Shown here: one piece after another, positions 35,332-43,858 of the stretch
Layout: every line of letters starts with the position of its first letter
How positions within the stretch are numbered: position 1 is the stretch's first letter
DNA from: Tropicimonas sediminicola
Lineage (GTDB): Bacteria > Pseudomonadota > Alphaproteobacteria > Rhodobacterales > Rhodobacteraceae
Length of the DNA: 64,000 nucleotides
Reading direction: 5' to 3'
Assembly: GCF_900188335.1 (NCBI RefSeq)
Contig: NZ_FZOY01000003.1
Location: forward strand, 310,001-374,000
Program-made: the position numbers and the translations under genes
Notes under the pieces: model-generated
Database searches by the model: none
What the model was told of the DNA's origin: nothing
The model's input: the letters and a program-made list of their open reading frames with translations, nothing else

Positions 35332-36570
35332 ATGACCGAACGTTTCGATGGCAGCTTCACCCAGCAGGAGCCGATCCCCGAAGAGGGCATCGCCGCAGCG
35401 CTCGACGTGCTGCGCCACGGCCGCCTGCACCGCTACAACACCGTGCCGGGCGAGGCCGGCGAGACGGCCCTGCTGGAGGAGGAGTTCGCCGCCGCTACGG
35501 GCGCGCGCTACTGCCTCGCGGTGGCCTCGGGCGGGCAGGCGATCACCATCGCCCTGCGCGCGGCCGGCGTGAAGCCCGGAGATCCGGTGCTGACCAATGC
35601 CTTCACCCTGGCGCCGGTGCCCGGCGCCATCGCCGCGGTCGGCGGACAGCCGGTGCTGATCGAGACCACCCCGGCGCTTACCATCGATCTCGACCACCTC
35701 GCAGAATGCGCCCGCGCGACGCCGGAGGCACGGGTTCTGCTTCTGTCGCACATGCGTGGCCATATCTGCGACATGGACCGGCTGATGGAACTCTGCCGCG
35801 ACGCCGGGCTTGCCGTGATCGAGGATTGCGCCCACACCATGGGAGCGGCGTGGAACGGCACGCCCTCCGGCCGGCACGGGCTGATGGGCTGCTATTCGAC
35901 CCAGACGTACAAGCACATGAATTCCGGCGAGGGCGGCCTGCTGGTCTCCGACGATGCCGAGGCGATGGCCCGCGCCGTGCTGATGTCCGGCAGCTACATG
36001 CTCTACGAGCGCCACCGTGCCGCGCCGCCGGCCGAGGCCTTCGAGCCGCTCCGGCTCGACGTGCCGAACATGTCGGCGCGGATGGACAACCTGCGCGCCG
36101 CGATCCTGCGTCCGCAGCTCGCCGGGCTCGGGGCGCGCTGCGACGCGTGGAACGCGCGCTACCGCTGCGTCGAGGCAGGGCTGCGCGATCTGCCCGGTCT
36201 GAGCCTGATCGCGCGTCCGGAGGCGGAGGCCTACGTCGGCTCCTCCTTTCAGTTCCTGCTGCCGGACTGGGACGCGCGGGCGATCGGCACGCTCATCCAA
36301 AACTGTGCCGCCCGCGGGGTGGATCTCAAGTGGTTCGGGGCCGACCGCCCCGTCGCCTTCACCTCGCGCTACGATCACTGGCGCTACGCCGCGCCCGCGC
36401 CCCTGCCGCAGACCGACCGGGTGCTGGCCGGGCTGATCGACATGCGCCTGCCGCTGACCTTCTCGCTCGAGGATTGCGCCCTGATCGCGCGGATCATCCG
36501 CAGCGAGGTCCTGTCCCTTCAGGGGAGCGCCGCGCAGCCCGCCACCGATCCGGCCCCGCAGCCGGGCTGA
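35332..36570 (+). CDS. DegT/DnrJ/EryC1/StrS-type PLP aminotransferase
   Basis: A 412-residue sugar aminotransferase of fold type I. The likely PLP lysine is K194 (TYKHMNSGEGG), the phosphate-binding region is ASGGQAITIAL, and the cofactor Asp lies in VIEDCAHTMGA. Such enzymes make amino sugars for surface polysaccharides. It stands alone here, about 8 kb beyond the polysaccharide locus, between xth and a convergent transporter gene. Substrate unknown. The Pro/Ala-rich last 15 residues are an extension. Confidence 0.88.
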   Translation: MTERFDGSFTQQEPIPEEGIAAALDVLRHGRLHRYNTVPGEAGETALLEEEFAAATGARYCLAVASGGQAITIALRAAGVKPGDPVLTNAFTLAPVPGAIAAVGGQPVLIETTPALTIDLDHLAECARATPEARVLLLSHMRGHICDMDRLMELCRDAGLAVIEDCAHTMGAAWNGTPSGRHGLMGCYSTQTYKHMNSGEGGLLVSDDAEAMARAVLMSGSYMLYERHRAAPPAEAFEPLRLDVPNMSARMDNLRAAILRPQLAGLGARCDAWNARYRCVEAGLRDLPGLSLIARPEAEAYVGSSFQFLLPDWDARAIGTLIQNCAARGVDLKWFGADRPVAFTSRYDHWRYAAPAPLPQTDRVLAGLIDMRLPLTFSLEDCALIARIIRSEVLSLQGSAAQPATDPAPQPG

Positions 36571-36589
36571 CCCGCCCTTTCACCTGTCC

Positions 36590-36622
36590 GGAAATATCCC
36601 GGGGTCCGGGGCAGCGCCCCGG
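36590..36622. repeat. Intergenic repeat-like motif with hairpin
   Basis: GGAAATATCCC (36590-36600) is followed by the hairpin CCGGGGC-AGC-GCCCCGG (36606-36622). It lies between convergent genes, so it may act as a two-way terminator. The GGAAATA-CCC text also occurs in the inverted repeat near 25140. Confidence 0.4.
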
Positions 36623-36663
36623 TTCCGCACAGTCCGCAACGCGCCGCCGGGGCAGGGCGCGGC

Positions 36664-37785
36664 CTATCCCGACTGTGCGGCTGGCCCGTCGGAGGGCGCT
36701 TCCTCGGGATGTTCCGACTGTTCCATCACCGCCTCGGCCAGCGTCGCCCAGATCGTAACGAAGACACCGGCGACCACCGGCCCGAGGATCAGCCCCACCG
36801 CGCCGAACATCCCCAGGCCGCCGAAGGTGGAGACCAGGATCAGGATGTCGTGCATCTGGGTGTCCCGTCCCACCAGGATCGGGCGCAGGATGTTGTCGAT
36901 CGTGGTCACCACCAGCCCGGCCCAGAGCGCCAGCCCGATCGCCGCCGTCGTGTCGCCTGCCGCGAACAGGAACAGCACGCCGACCGCCAGCACGAGGCTC
37001 GGCCCGACGCCGGGGATGATCGACACGATCGCCATGACGACGCCCCAGAAGGTCGCGCCGTCGATCCCGGCCGCCCAGAACCCCAGCCCGCCCAGCACGC
37101 CCTGCACCACGCCGATCACCAGCACGCCCTTGATGGTGGCCCGGCTGACCGAGACCGCGCGGTCGGCAAGCTTGTGCTGGGTTTCCGGCGCCAGCCCGGT
37201 GAAGCGCAGGATCTGCTTCATCACCGGCGTTTCCATCTTCAGGAAGAAGAACAGGGCATAGAGAAAGATGAAGGTGTCGAGAAAGAGCAGCGCGGTGCCC
37301 CGGGTGACCGCCGACATCGTGCCCACCATGTAGCGGGCGGTGGCGCTGACAAGATCGCCGATCTTGGAGATCACCTCCGGGCCGATCTGGTCCATGTCCT
37401 CCTCGTAGGGCAGCCAGTCCGGCCATTCCCAGGTGGCGCTGCGCTCGGCGAGGCCGTCCAGCACCCGCACCACCGTCCGCGGCAGGCCGAGCGCCTGTTC
37501 CGCGGCGACCGTTGCAATGAAGAAGATCGGCACGATCCCCAGCACGATGATCAGCGTCAGGGTGATCGCCGCCGCGGGATTGCGCCGCCCGCCGACCATC
37601 CTCTGGATACGCCGGTAGAGCGGGCGCGACATCTCGGCCACGATCGCCGCCATCAGCAGCGAAATCAGGAAACCCCGGATCATCCCGAAGAAGATCAGCG
37701 TGATCAGCGCCGTCGCGAGCACGAGCGCCGAGATCCGGATCACGTCCGGGCTGATAAGCGGCGGCTTGGTCGGGGTGTCAGGCAT
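36664..37785 (-). CDS. AI-2E family transporter (PerM/UPF0118)
   Basis: A 373-residue membrane protein with about eight hydrophobic segments and the family's typical C-terminal block (GVVMAIVSIIPGVGPSLVLAVGVLFLF and VSTFGGLGMFGAVGLILGPVVAG). Members export various small molecules or ions; the AI-2 label is historical and no substrate can be given. Acidic tail at the C-terminus. Convergent with the aminotransferase gene. Confidence 0.9.
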   Translation of the reverse strand: MPDTPTKPPLISPDVIRISALVLATALITLIFFGMIRGFLISLLMAAIVAEMSRPLYRRIQRMVGGRRNPAAAITLTLIIVLGIVPIFFIATVAAEQALGLPRTVVRVLDGLAERSATWEWPDWLPYEEDMDQIGPEVISKIGDLVSATARYMVGTMSAVTRGTALLFLDTFIFLYALFFFLKMETPVMKQILRFTGLAPETQHKLADRAVSVSRATIKGVLVIGVVQGVLGGLGFWAAGIDGATFWGVVMAIVSIIPGVGPSLVLAVGVLFLFAAGDTTAAIGLALWAGLVVTTIDNILRPILVGRDTQMHDILILVSTFGGLGMFGAVGLILGPVVAGVFVTIWATLAEAVMEQSEHPEEAPSDGPAAQSG

Positions 37786-37881
37786 GGGTGCTCCGGGCGG
37801 TCGGCCGAAGTCTATCGGCCAACACCCGACGGCAGAAGGGAAAAAGCGCGCCGTCCCGACGGTGTCTGGGCAGGGCCGGGT

Positions 37882-38766
37882 TCAGCCCATCCGTTCGGAG
37901 GCGTAGCCGCCCGGGCTCGCGGGGAACACCACGGTCTTGTTGCCATTCAGGAAGACGCGGTGGTGGATATGGGCGTGGATCGCGCGGCTCAGCACGAGGC
38001 TTTCCACGTCCCGTCCGAGCGAGACGTAATCCGCCGCGGATTGGGCATGGGTCACGCGCACGATGTCCTGCTCGATGATCGGGCCCTCGTCGAGATCGGC
38101 GGTCACGTAGTGCGACGTGGCCCCGATCAGCTTCACGCCCCGCTCGAAGGCTTGCTTGTAGGGATTGGCCCCCTTGAAGCTGGGCAGGAAGGAATGGTGG
38201 ATGTTGATGATCCGTCCCGACATCTTCTGGCACATGTCGTCCGAAAGCACCTGCATGTAGCGGGCCAGCACGATCAGTTCCGCGCCGGTTTCCTCCACGA
38301 TTTCCATCTGACGCGCCTCGGCCTGCGGCTTGTTGGCCTTGGTGACCTTGATGCAGTGGAACGGGATGTCATGGTTCACCACCACCTTCTGGTAGTCCAT
38401 GTGATTGGAGATCACCCCAACGATATCAATGGGGAGCGCGCCGATCTTCGAGCGATACAGGAGGTCGTTCAGGCAATGGCCGAAGCGCGACACCATGATG
38501 ATCACCTTCATCTTGGCATCGGCATCATGGAAGGCGTGCTCCATCTCGAACTGCTCGGCGATGGGCTGGAAGGCCGCTGCGAGCTCCGCCATGTCCTTGC
38601 CGCCCTCGCTGGTGAAAGAGATGCGCATGAAGAAGTTCGCGGTCTCGAGGTCGTCGAACTGCTGGCTGTCTGTGATATTGCAATCGGCGGCGGCGAGATA
38701 GGTCGAGACGGCCGCGACAATGCCGCGTCGGGTGGGGCATTTCACGGTCAGGGCATATCGGCTCAT
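37882..38766 (-). CDS. purU: Formyltetrahydrofolate deformylase
   Basis: A 294-residue enzyme that hydrolyses 10-formyl-THF to formate and THF, balancing one-carbon pools and supplying formate for purine synthesis. An ACT domain (about 3-80, ALTVKCPTRRGIVAAVS) is followed by a formyltransferase-fold domain. Catalytic-type residues are in NIHHSFLPSFKGANPY and the Asp of DLDEGPIIEQD. Start MSRYALTVK at 38766 is the family start; the extra upstream open frame is not supported. Confidence 0.94.
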   Translation of the reverse strand: MSRYALTVKCPTRRGIVAAVSTYLAAADCNITDSQQFDDLETANFFMRISFTSEGGKDMAELAAAFQPIAEQFEMEHAFHDADAKMKVIIMVSRFGHCLNDLLYRSKIGALPIDIVGVISNHMDYQKVVVNHDIPFHCIKVTKANKPQAEARQMEIVEETGAELIVLARYMQVLSDDMCQKMSGRIINIHHSFLPSFKGANPYKQAFERGVKLIGATSHYVTADLDEGPIIEQDIVRVTHAQSAADYVSLGRDVESLVLSRAIHAHIHHRVFLNGNKTVVFPASPGGYASERMG

Positions 38767-39175
38767 GGGTCTTTCCATCCGGTGTTCGTGCTTCGGCAGA
38801 CCCTGCAGCGCGATGCCGCCGCCTGAAACCAGAAAAACGCGCGATTTCTGATGAAATGCGGCCTCTGCCACGGCAATTACGGGCGTGTGTTTCCGATTGG
38901 CGAAGCGATGCCCGCTTCCCGCGCGTTTGTCTCCCCGTGCTGCACTGGCCCGGGCAGCCGCGATTGTCTGCGGTGGCAGGGCGCTGCATCGAGCAGTTCG
39001 CGTGCCGTATCCCGATCCACGAGAAACGCGGTCGAAACCCTGCGTCTTTCACGGCTCAGGGCGCATGTGCATTGGGCCGGTGCCACTTGCCCCCTGCGGG
39101 ATTGCCCCATAGGGAGTTTCTATTGACGCCCGATCTGCGACGGGCGCAGGGTTTCTTACGGTCGATGGAGGGCCA
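38767..39175. other. Gene-free stretch between purU and the ATP-grasp gene
   Basis: A 409-base divergent region. No supported gene and no clear promoter or hairpin could be placed, though both flanking genes must start transcription here. Confidence 0.4.
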
Positions 39176-41545
39176 ATGGACGGCAATGCGGCCGATGCGG
39201 TGCAGCGGTTTCTCTCGGGCTATGCGGCCCTCGAGGGCGTGCCCGACGAGCTGATCGGCCCGGACGGGGCCGTTCGGCCGGTCTGGGAGTCGTTCATCGC
39301 CCGCCTTGCATCCATGACGCCCGAAAAGCTGGCCGGGCGGATTGCGCATGGCGACCGCTACCTGCGCGATGCGGGCGTCTATTTCCGTCGTTACGGTCCC
39401 CAGGACACCGGTCGGCGGGACTGGCCGCTCAGCCACATCCCGCTGCTGATCTCCGAGACAGACTGGAGCGGGATCTGCGCCGGCCTGATCGAGCGCGCCG
39501 ACCTTCTGGAAAAGATCGTCGCCGATCTCTACGGCGAGAACCGGCTGGTGCAGCAGGGCCACCTGCCGGCGGCGCTGGTGGCGCAGAATGCCGAATGGCT
39601 GCGCCCGCTCGTCGGCGTGCGCCCGCGCTCGGGGCATTTCCTGCATTTCGTCGCCTTCGACATCGGACGTGGGCCGGGGGGCGAGTGGTGGGTGCTGGGC
39701 GACCGGACCCAGGCCCCCTCCGGTGCGGGTTTCGCGCTCGAGAACCGGATGGCGACGACGCGCGTCTATTCCGACATCTTCGCCAGCGCCAACGTCACCC
39801 GGCTGGCCGGCTTCTTCCGCGCCTTCCGCGACCAGTTGAGCTCGATGCGCGAGAACGGCGAAAGCCGGGTCGGCATCCTCACGCCGGGGCCGATGAACGA
39901 AACCTATTTCGAGCACGCCTTCATCGCGCGCTACCTCGGCCTGACGCTGCTCGAGGGAGAGGACCTCGCCGTGCGCAAGGGCCGGCTGATGATCCGGACC
40001 GTCGACGGGCTGCAGCCGATCTCGGTGCTGTGGCGGCGGCTCGATGCGGCCTGGGCCGATCCGCTGGAACTCAACGGCGGCTCCCAGCTCGGAACGCCGG
40101 GGCTGCTGCGGGCGGTGCGGGAGGGCAACCTCACGATGCTCAACGCGCTCGGCGCCGGCGTGCTGGAAACCCGGGCGCTGATGGCCTTTCTGCCGCGCCT
40201 GAGCCAGGTGCTGAACGGCCGCCCGCTGCGGATGCCCAATATCGCCACCTGGTGGTGCGGGCAGGAGAGCGAGCGCGCCTACGTGCGCGAGAATGCCGAG
40301 CGAATGACGCTGGGCGACGCCTTCTCGACCGGGCTGGCCTATGAAACCGGCGACGTGACGCCGCCTGCCACCGGGTTCAGCGACTGGATCGAGCGCCGGG
40401 GCGGCGCGCTGGTCGGGCAGGAACGGGTGCGGCTTTCGACGGCGCCGGCACTGGTCGACGGCACATTGCAGCCCCGGCCGATGAGCCTGCGGGTCTTCCT
40501 CGCGCGCACCGCCGACGGCTGGCAGGTGATGCCGGGCGGGTTTGCCCGGATCGGGCGGTCGGCCGCGTCCAACGTGCTGGCGATGCAGCGCGGCGGCCGG
40601 GTCGCGGATGTCTGGGTGGTGGGCAAGGAGGAGGCCGAGGTCGTCTCGATCGCCCAGCCCGCCGGAGAACGTGTGGCCCGGACCCCGCCAGGCGCGCTGC
40701 CCAGCCGGTCAGCGGACAACCTGTTCTGGCTCGGCCGCTATGTCGAGCGCTCGGAATACCTCGTCCGCCTGCTGCGCGCCTACCATTCGCGCCTTGCCGA
40801 AACCGATACCCCGGACAGCCAGCTTCTGCGGCTCGCGGCGGCGCATCTGGAGGGCTACGATTGCGATGCCTCGGAACCGGTGCCGAAGGCGCTCGAGAGC
40901 GCGATCCATTCGGCCTACCTCAGCGCCGGGCATGTGGGAGACCGCTTCTCCGTCGACGGCACGCTGGCGCTGGCCGATCTCGAACGCACGGCGTCGGGTT
41001 TCGCGCGCAAGGTGATGGCGGGCGATGACGCGGCCCGGGCGATGAGCGTGCTGCTCCGCAAGCTCAACGGTTTCTCGGGGCTGGTCCATGACAACATGTA
41101 CCGTTTCACCGGCTGGCGTTTCCTCTCGCTCGGCCGCGCGTTCGAGCGTGCCTCCAACACCGCGGCCTGCCTCGTGGCCTTCGCCGATCCGGTATCGCCG
41201 CCGGGCAGCCTGGACATCGCGATCGAGATCGCCGACAGCGTTATGACCCATCACCGCCGCTACACGGTCGCGATGAACCGTGCGACGGTGATCGACCTGT
41301 TGGGCCTCGACGCGCTGAACCCGCGGTCGATCCTGTGCCAGCTCAACGACGTCGAGGGGCACCTGGCGCATCTTCCGGGGGCGGGCGATCACCGCCAGAT
41401 GACGCCCTTCGCGCGCTCGGTCCTCAGGGCGCGCACGGATCTGGCGCTGCACGAGCCCGAGACGCTCGACACGCCCGCGCTGGAGCGGCTGCGGACAGAG
41501 ATCGCCGACATGTCGGACCAGCTCACGCTGGCCTATCTGAAATAG
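39176..41545 (+). CDS. Circularly permuted ATP-grasp protein fused to alpha-E domain
   Basis: A 789-residue fusion. The first ~480 residues match the circularly permuted type 2 ATP-grasp family (blocks GPMNETYFEHAFIARYLGL, NGRPLRMPNIATWWCGQ), and the last ~290 are the helical alpha-E domain (SADNLFWLGRYVERSEYLVRLLRAYH). In many genomes these are two genes. Comparative genomics has linked such ATP-grasp/alpha-E/transglutaminase sets to peptide ligation, but no reaction is established here. ATG 39176 sits about six bases after GGAGGG. The transglutaminase gene starts nine bases downstream. Confidence 0.88.
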   Translation: MDGNAADAVQRFLSGYAALEGVPDELIGPDGAVRPVWESFIARLASMTPEKLAGRIAHGDRYLRDAGVYFRRYGPQDTGRRDWPLSHIPLLISETDWSGICAGLIERADLLEKIVADLYGENRLVQQGHLPAALVAQNAEWLRPLVGVRPRSGHFLHFVAFDIGRGPGGEWWVLGDRTQAPSGAGFALENRMATTRVYSDIFASANVTRLAGFFRAFRDQLSSMRENGESRVGILTPGPMNETYFEHAFIARYLGLTLLEGEDLAVRKGRLMIRTVDGLQPISVLWRRLDAAWADPLELNGGSQLGTPGLLRAVREGNLTMLNALGAGVLETRALMAFLPRLSQVLNGRPLRMPNIATWWCGQESERAYVRENAERMTLGDAFSTGLAYETGDVTPPATGFSDWIERRGGALVGQERVRLSTAPALVDGTLQPRPMSLRVFLARTADGWQVMPGGFARIGRSAASNVLAMQRGGRVADVWVVGKEEAEVVSIAQPAGERVARTPPGALPSRSADNLFWLGRYVERSEYLVRLLRAYHSRLAETDTPDSQLLRLAAAHLEGYDCDASEPVPKALESAIHSAYLSAGHVGDRFSVDGTLALADLERTASGFARKVMAGDDAARAMSVLLRKLNGFSGLVHDNMYRFTGWRFLSLGRAFERASNTAACLVAFADPVSPPGSLDIAIEIADSVMTHHRRYTVAMNRATVIDLLGLDALNPRSILCQLNDVEGHLAHLPGAGDHRQMTPFARSVLRARTDLALHEPETLDTPALERLRTEIADMSDQLTLAYLK

Positions 41546-41554
41546 GGGCCGGCG

Positions 41555-42466
41555 ATGCAGTACGAAATCCGCATGTCGATCACGTATGACTATCCGGCGG
41601 CTGCCAGTTCCGGCCGGCACCTTCTGCGCCTGCTGCCCGCCGAGATCCCCGGGCTGCAGGAGGTGCGCGAGCCCACGCTTCGGGTTCTGCCGGAACCGGT
41701 GGAGTGGCTGGAGGGGGCCGATTTCTTCGGCAACCGGACCGTGGAGGTGGCGATCGACCAGCCTCACGCGGAAAGCCGGTTCGAGATGTCGGCCCGCGTC
41801 GAGCGCCTTGGGCCCGGGCGGCTGCTCGACGTCTCGCCGCGCCTGACCGACCTGCCGCGGGACATTGCCGCGCACCGGGGGCTCGACGCCGACGCGCCGC
41901 ACCATTTCACCGGGCCGTCGCCTTGGATCGTGACCCACCCGGAGATGACCTCCTACGCGATGGAGGTCGCGGACAACTCTGCCACCGTGCTCGACCTTGT
42001 CCGCAAGCTGGGCAATCGCATCCACTCCGAGTTCGAGTTCGATCCGGAGGCCACCGAGGTCGACACCCCCGCGCTCACCGCCTTCGAGCGGCGCCACGGG
42101 GTCTGCCAGGATTTCAGCCACGTGATGATTACCTGCCTGCGCGGGATCGGCGTACCGGCGGGATATGTCAGCGGCTTCCTGCGGACCGTCCCGCCCAAGG
42201 GGCAGGAGCGGCTGGAGGGCGCGGATGCGATGCATGCCTGGGTCCGGGCCTGGTGCGGGCACCAGATGGGCTGGGTCGAATACGATCCGACCAATGCGAT
42301 TGCGGTGAGCCGCGACCACGTGGTGATCGCCCATGGCCGCGACTACGGCGATGTCGCGCCGGTCAAGGGCGTCATGCGGCTGGCCGGAGAACACAGCACC
42401 ACCCAGTCGGTCGATGTAATCCCGCTCGGCGAAGGCGCGGCGACCGCGCGCCCCGAAGCGGGCTAG
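41555..42466 (+). CDS. Transglutaminase-like protein (BTLCP/transglutaminase fold)
   Basis: A 303-residue protein with an N-terminal beta-rich domain (about 1-110) and a transglutaminase/papain-like domain. The catalytic triad is visible: Cys in HGVCQDFSH, His in DAMHAWVRAW and Asp in EYDPTNA. It is cytoplasmic, as no signal is visible. It is co-transcribed with the ATP-grasp/alpha-E gene and probably acts with it on a peptide or protein substrate. The proteasome-related Anbu protease gene that often completes this set is not next to it; an RsmB-like gene follows. Confidence 0.9.
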   Translation: MQYEIRMSITYDYPAAASSGRHLLRLLPAEIPGLQEVREPTLRVLPEPVEWLEGADFFGNRTVEVAIDQPHAESRFEMSARVERLGPGRLLDVSPRLTDLPRDIAAHRGLDADAPHHFTGPSPWIVTHPEMTSYAMEVADNSATVLDLVRKLGNRIHSEFEFDPEATEVDTPALTAFERRHGVCQDFSHVMITCLRGIGVPAGYVSGFLRTVPPKGQERLEGADAMHAWVRAWCGHQMGWVEYDPTNAIAVSRDHVVIAHGRDYGDVAPVKGVMRLAGEHSTTQSVDVIPLGEGAATARPEAG

Positions 42467-42619
42467 CAGGCCGCCGCTGCGGGACCTTTCACAACCGGAA
42501 CCGGGGGCGTAGACAGGGGCTGCGACCGCACCGAGGCGGGATCGCGGAGACAGCAGGCCGGAGGCTGGAATGCAACGGGCAGGCGAGGGACGCGGGCCGT
42601 TCCGGAAAGGCAGGGACGT

Positions 42620-43786
42620 GTGACCCCGGACGCAAGATATGCCGCCGCGGCAGACATTCTCGACAGCTACCTCGCCGGCGACCCGGCCGAGCGCGTCCTG
42701 ACGAACTGGGCGCGGCGCAGCCGGTTCGCCGGCTCGCGCGACCGGGCGGCGGTAAGGGATCACGTGTTTGACGCCATCCGCCAGCGCCGCTCCGCGGCAG
42801 CCATCGGCGGGGCGGAAACCGGCCGCGGCCTCGTGATCGGTCTCCTGCGGCTTGCGGGCATCGATCCCGATAGCGTGCTGACCGGACAGGGCTACGCCCT
42901 GGCGCCCATGAGCGAGGCCGAGCGGAGCCATGTGGCCACCTTGACCGAGACCGAGCGGCTGGATTGCCCCGAATGGCTGGAAGAGGATCTGCGAGCCAGC
43001 CTCGGAGCGGATTTCGAACAGGTTCTCAGTGTCTTGCGGTCGCGGGCTGACGTTTTCCTGCGGGTCAATTCTGCGCGTTCGGACCGCGAATCCGCCCGCG
43101 CGGCGCTGCGTGAGGAGGGGATAGACTGCGAACCGCATCCCCTCTCGCCGACCGCTCTTCGTGTGATCGACGGCGCTCGGCGCGTCCATCTCTCCCGCAG
43201 CTACCAGGAGGGCCTGGTGGAGTTGCAGGATGCCGCATCGCAGGCCGTGTCCGACCGCATTCCGCTCCCCGATGGCGGCAGGGTCCTCGACTATTGTGCC
43301 GGCGGCGGCGGGAAATCCCTGGCGCTCGCCGCGCGGTTCGCGGGCGAGATCCTCGCCCATGATGCATCGCCCGAGCGGATGCGCGACATCCCCGCCCGCG
43401 CCGACCGTGCAGGCGCGCGGGTCCGAACGCTCCGCAGCGCCGAGCTCGACGGGCGCGCGCCATTCGACCTCGTGGTCGCGGACGTTCCCTGCTCCGGCAG
43501 CGGCGCCTGGAGGCGCCAGCCCGAGGCGAAGTGGCGCCTCGATCGCGCGGGCCTCGACCAGCTTTGCGAAACCCAGGCCGTGATTCTTCGGCGCGTGGCC
43601 GACCGGGCTGCGCCCGGCGGGGCAATCGCCTACGTGACCTGTTCGATCCTGAAGGCCGAGAATGAAGATCAGGTTACCGCGTTTCTGGCAGGCAGCGACG
43701 ACTGGACCTGCGAGCGCATGGACCGTCTGTCGCCCGCCTCCGGCGGCGATGGTTTCTTCCTGGCCGTCCTCCGCAACGGGGGGTGA
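42620..43786 (+). CDS. RsmB/NOP-family rRNA m5C methyltransferase
   Basis: A 388-residue SAM-dependent methyltransferase. SAM motif I is VLDYCAGGGGKSL, motif IV is DVPCSGSGAWRRQP, and motif VI is YVTCSI; the two cysteines are the catalytic pair of m5C RNA enzymes. The N-terminal ~120 residues form a helical domain like that of RsmB. It is shorter than E. coli RsmB (429). Start GTG at 42620. Target C967 of 16S rRNA is likely by family but unproven. Ends 72 bases before the CckA frame opens. Confidence 0.87.
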   Translation: MTPDARYAAAADILDSYLAGDPAERVLTNWARRSRFAGSRDRAAVRDHVFDAIRQRRSAAAIGGAETGRGLVIGLLRLAGIDPDSVLTGQGYALAPMSEAERSHVATLTETERLDCPEWLEEDLRASLGADFEQVLSVLRSRADVFLRVNSARSDRESARAALREEGIDCEPHPLSPTALRVIDGARRVHLSRSYQEGLVELQDAASQAVSDRIPLPDGGRVLDYCAGGGGKSLALAARFAGEILAHDASPERMRDIPARADRAGARVRTLRSAELDGRAPFDLVVADVPCSGSGAWRRQPEAKWRLDRAGLDQLCETQAVILRRVADRAAPGGAIAYVTCSILKAENEDQVTAFLAGSDDWTCERMDRLSPASGGDGFFLAVLRNGG

Positions 43787-43837
43787 GAGATGGCCGGCGG
43801 AGCGAATGGTACGCTTCACGGCGGGCCCGAGTTGGCC

Positions 43838-43852
43838 TTAAGCCGGACTTAA
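43838..43852 (+). promoter_or_regulatory. CtrA-binding site upstream of cckA
   Basis: TTAA-GCCGGAC-TTAA exactly fits the full CtrA box TTAA-N7-TTAA and is followed by C, as in the best sites. CtrA is the response regulator at the end of the CckA-ChpT-CtrA phosphorelay, so this site suggests feedback control of the kinase. Its nearness to the first ATG (43859) implies that translation really starts further downstream. Confidence 0.7.
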
Positions 43853-43858
43853 CGAATT

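Noticed and set aside
38851-39126. Small plus-strand open frame between purU and the ATP-grasp gene
   Set aside because: No ribosome site, no recognisable domain, overlapping alternative frames; it looks like random open frame in GC-rich DNA.
40709-43819. A long minus-strand open frame opposite the ATP-grasp, transglutaminase and RsmB-like genes
   Set aside because: Antisense shadow; three well-supported genes lie on the plus strand.
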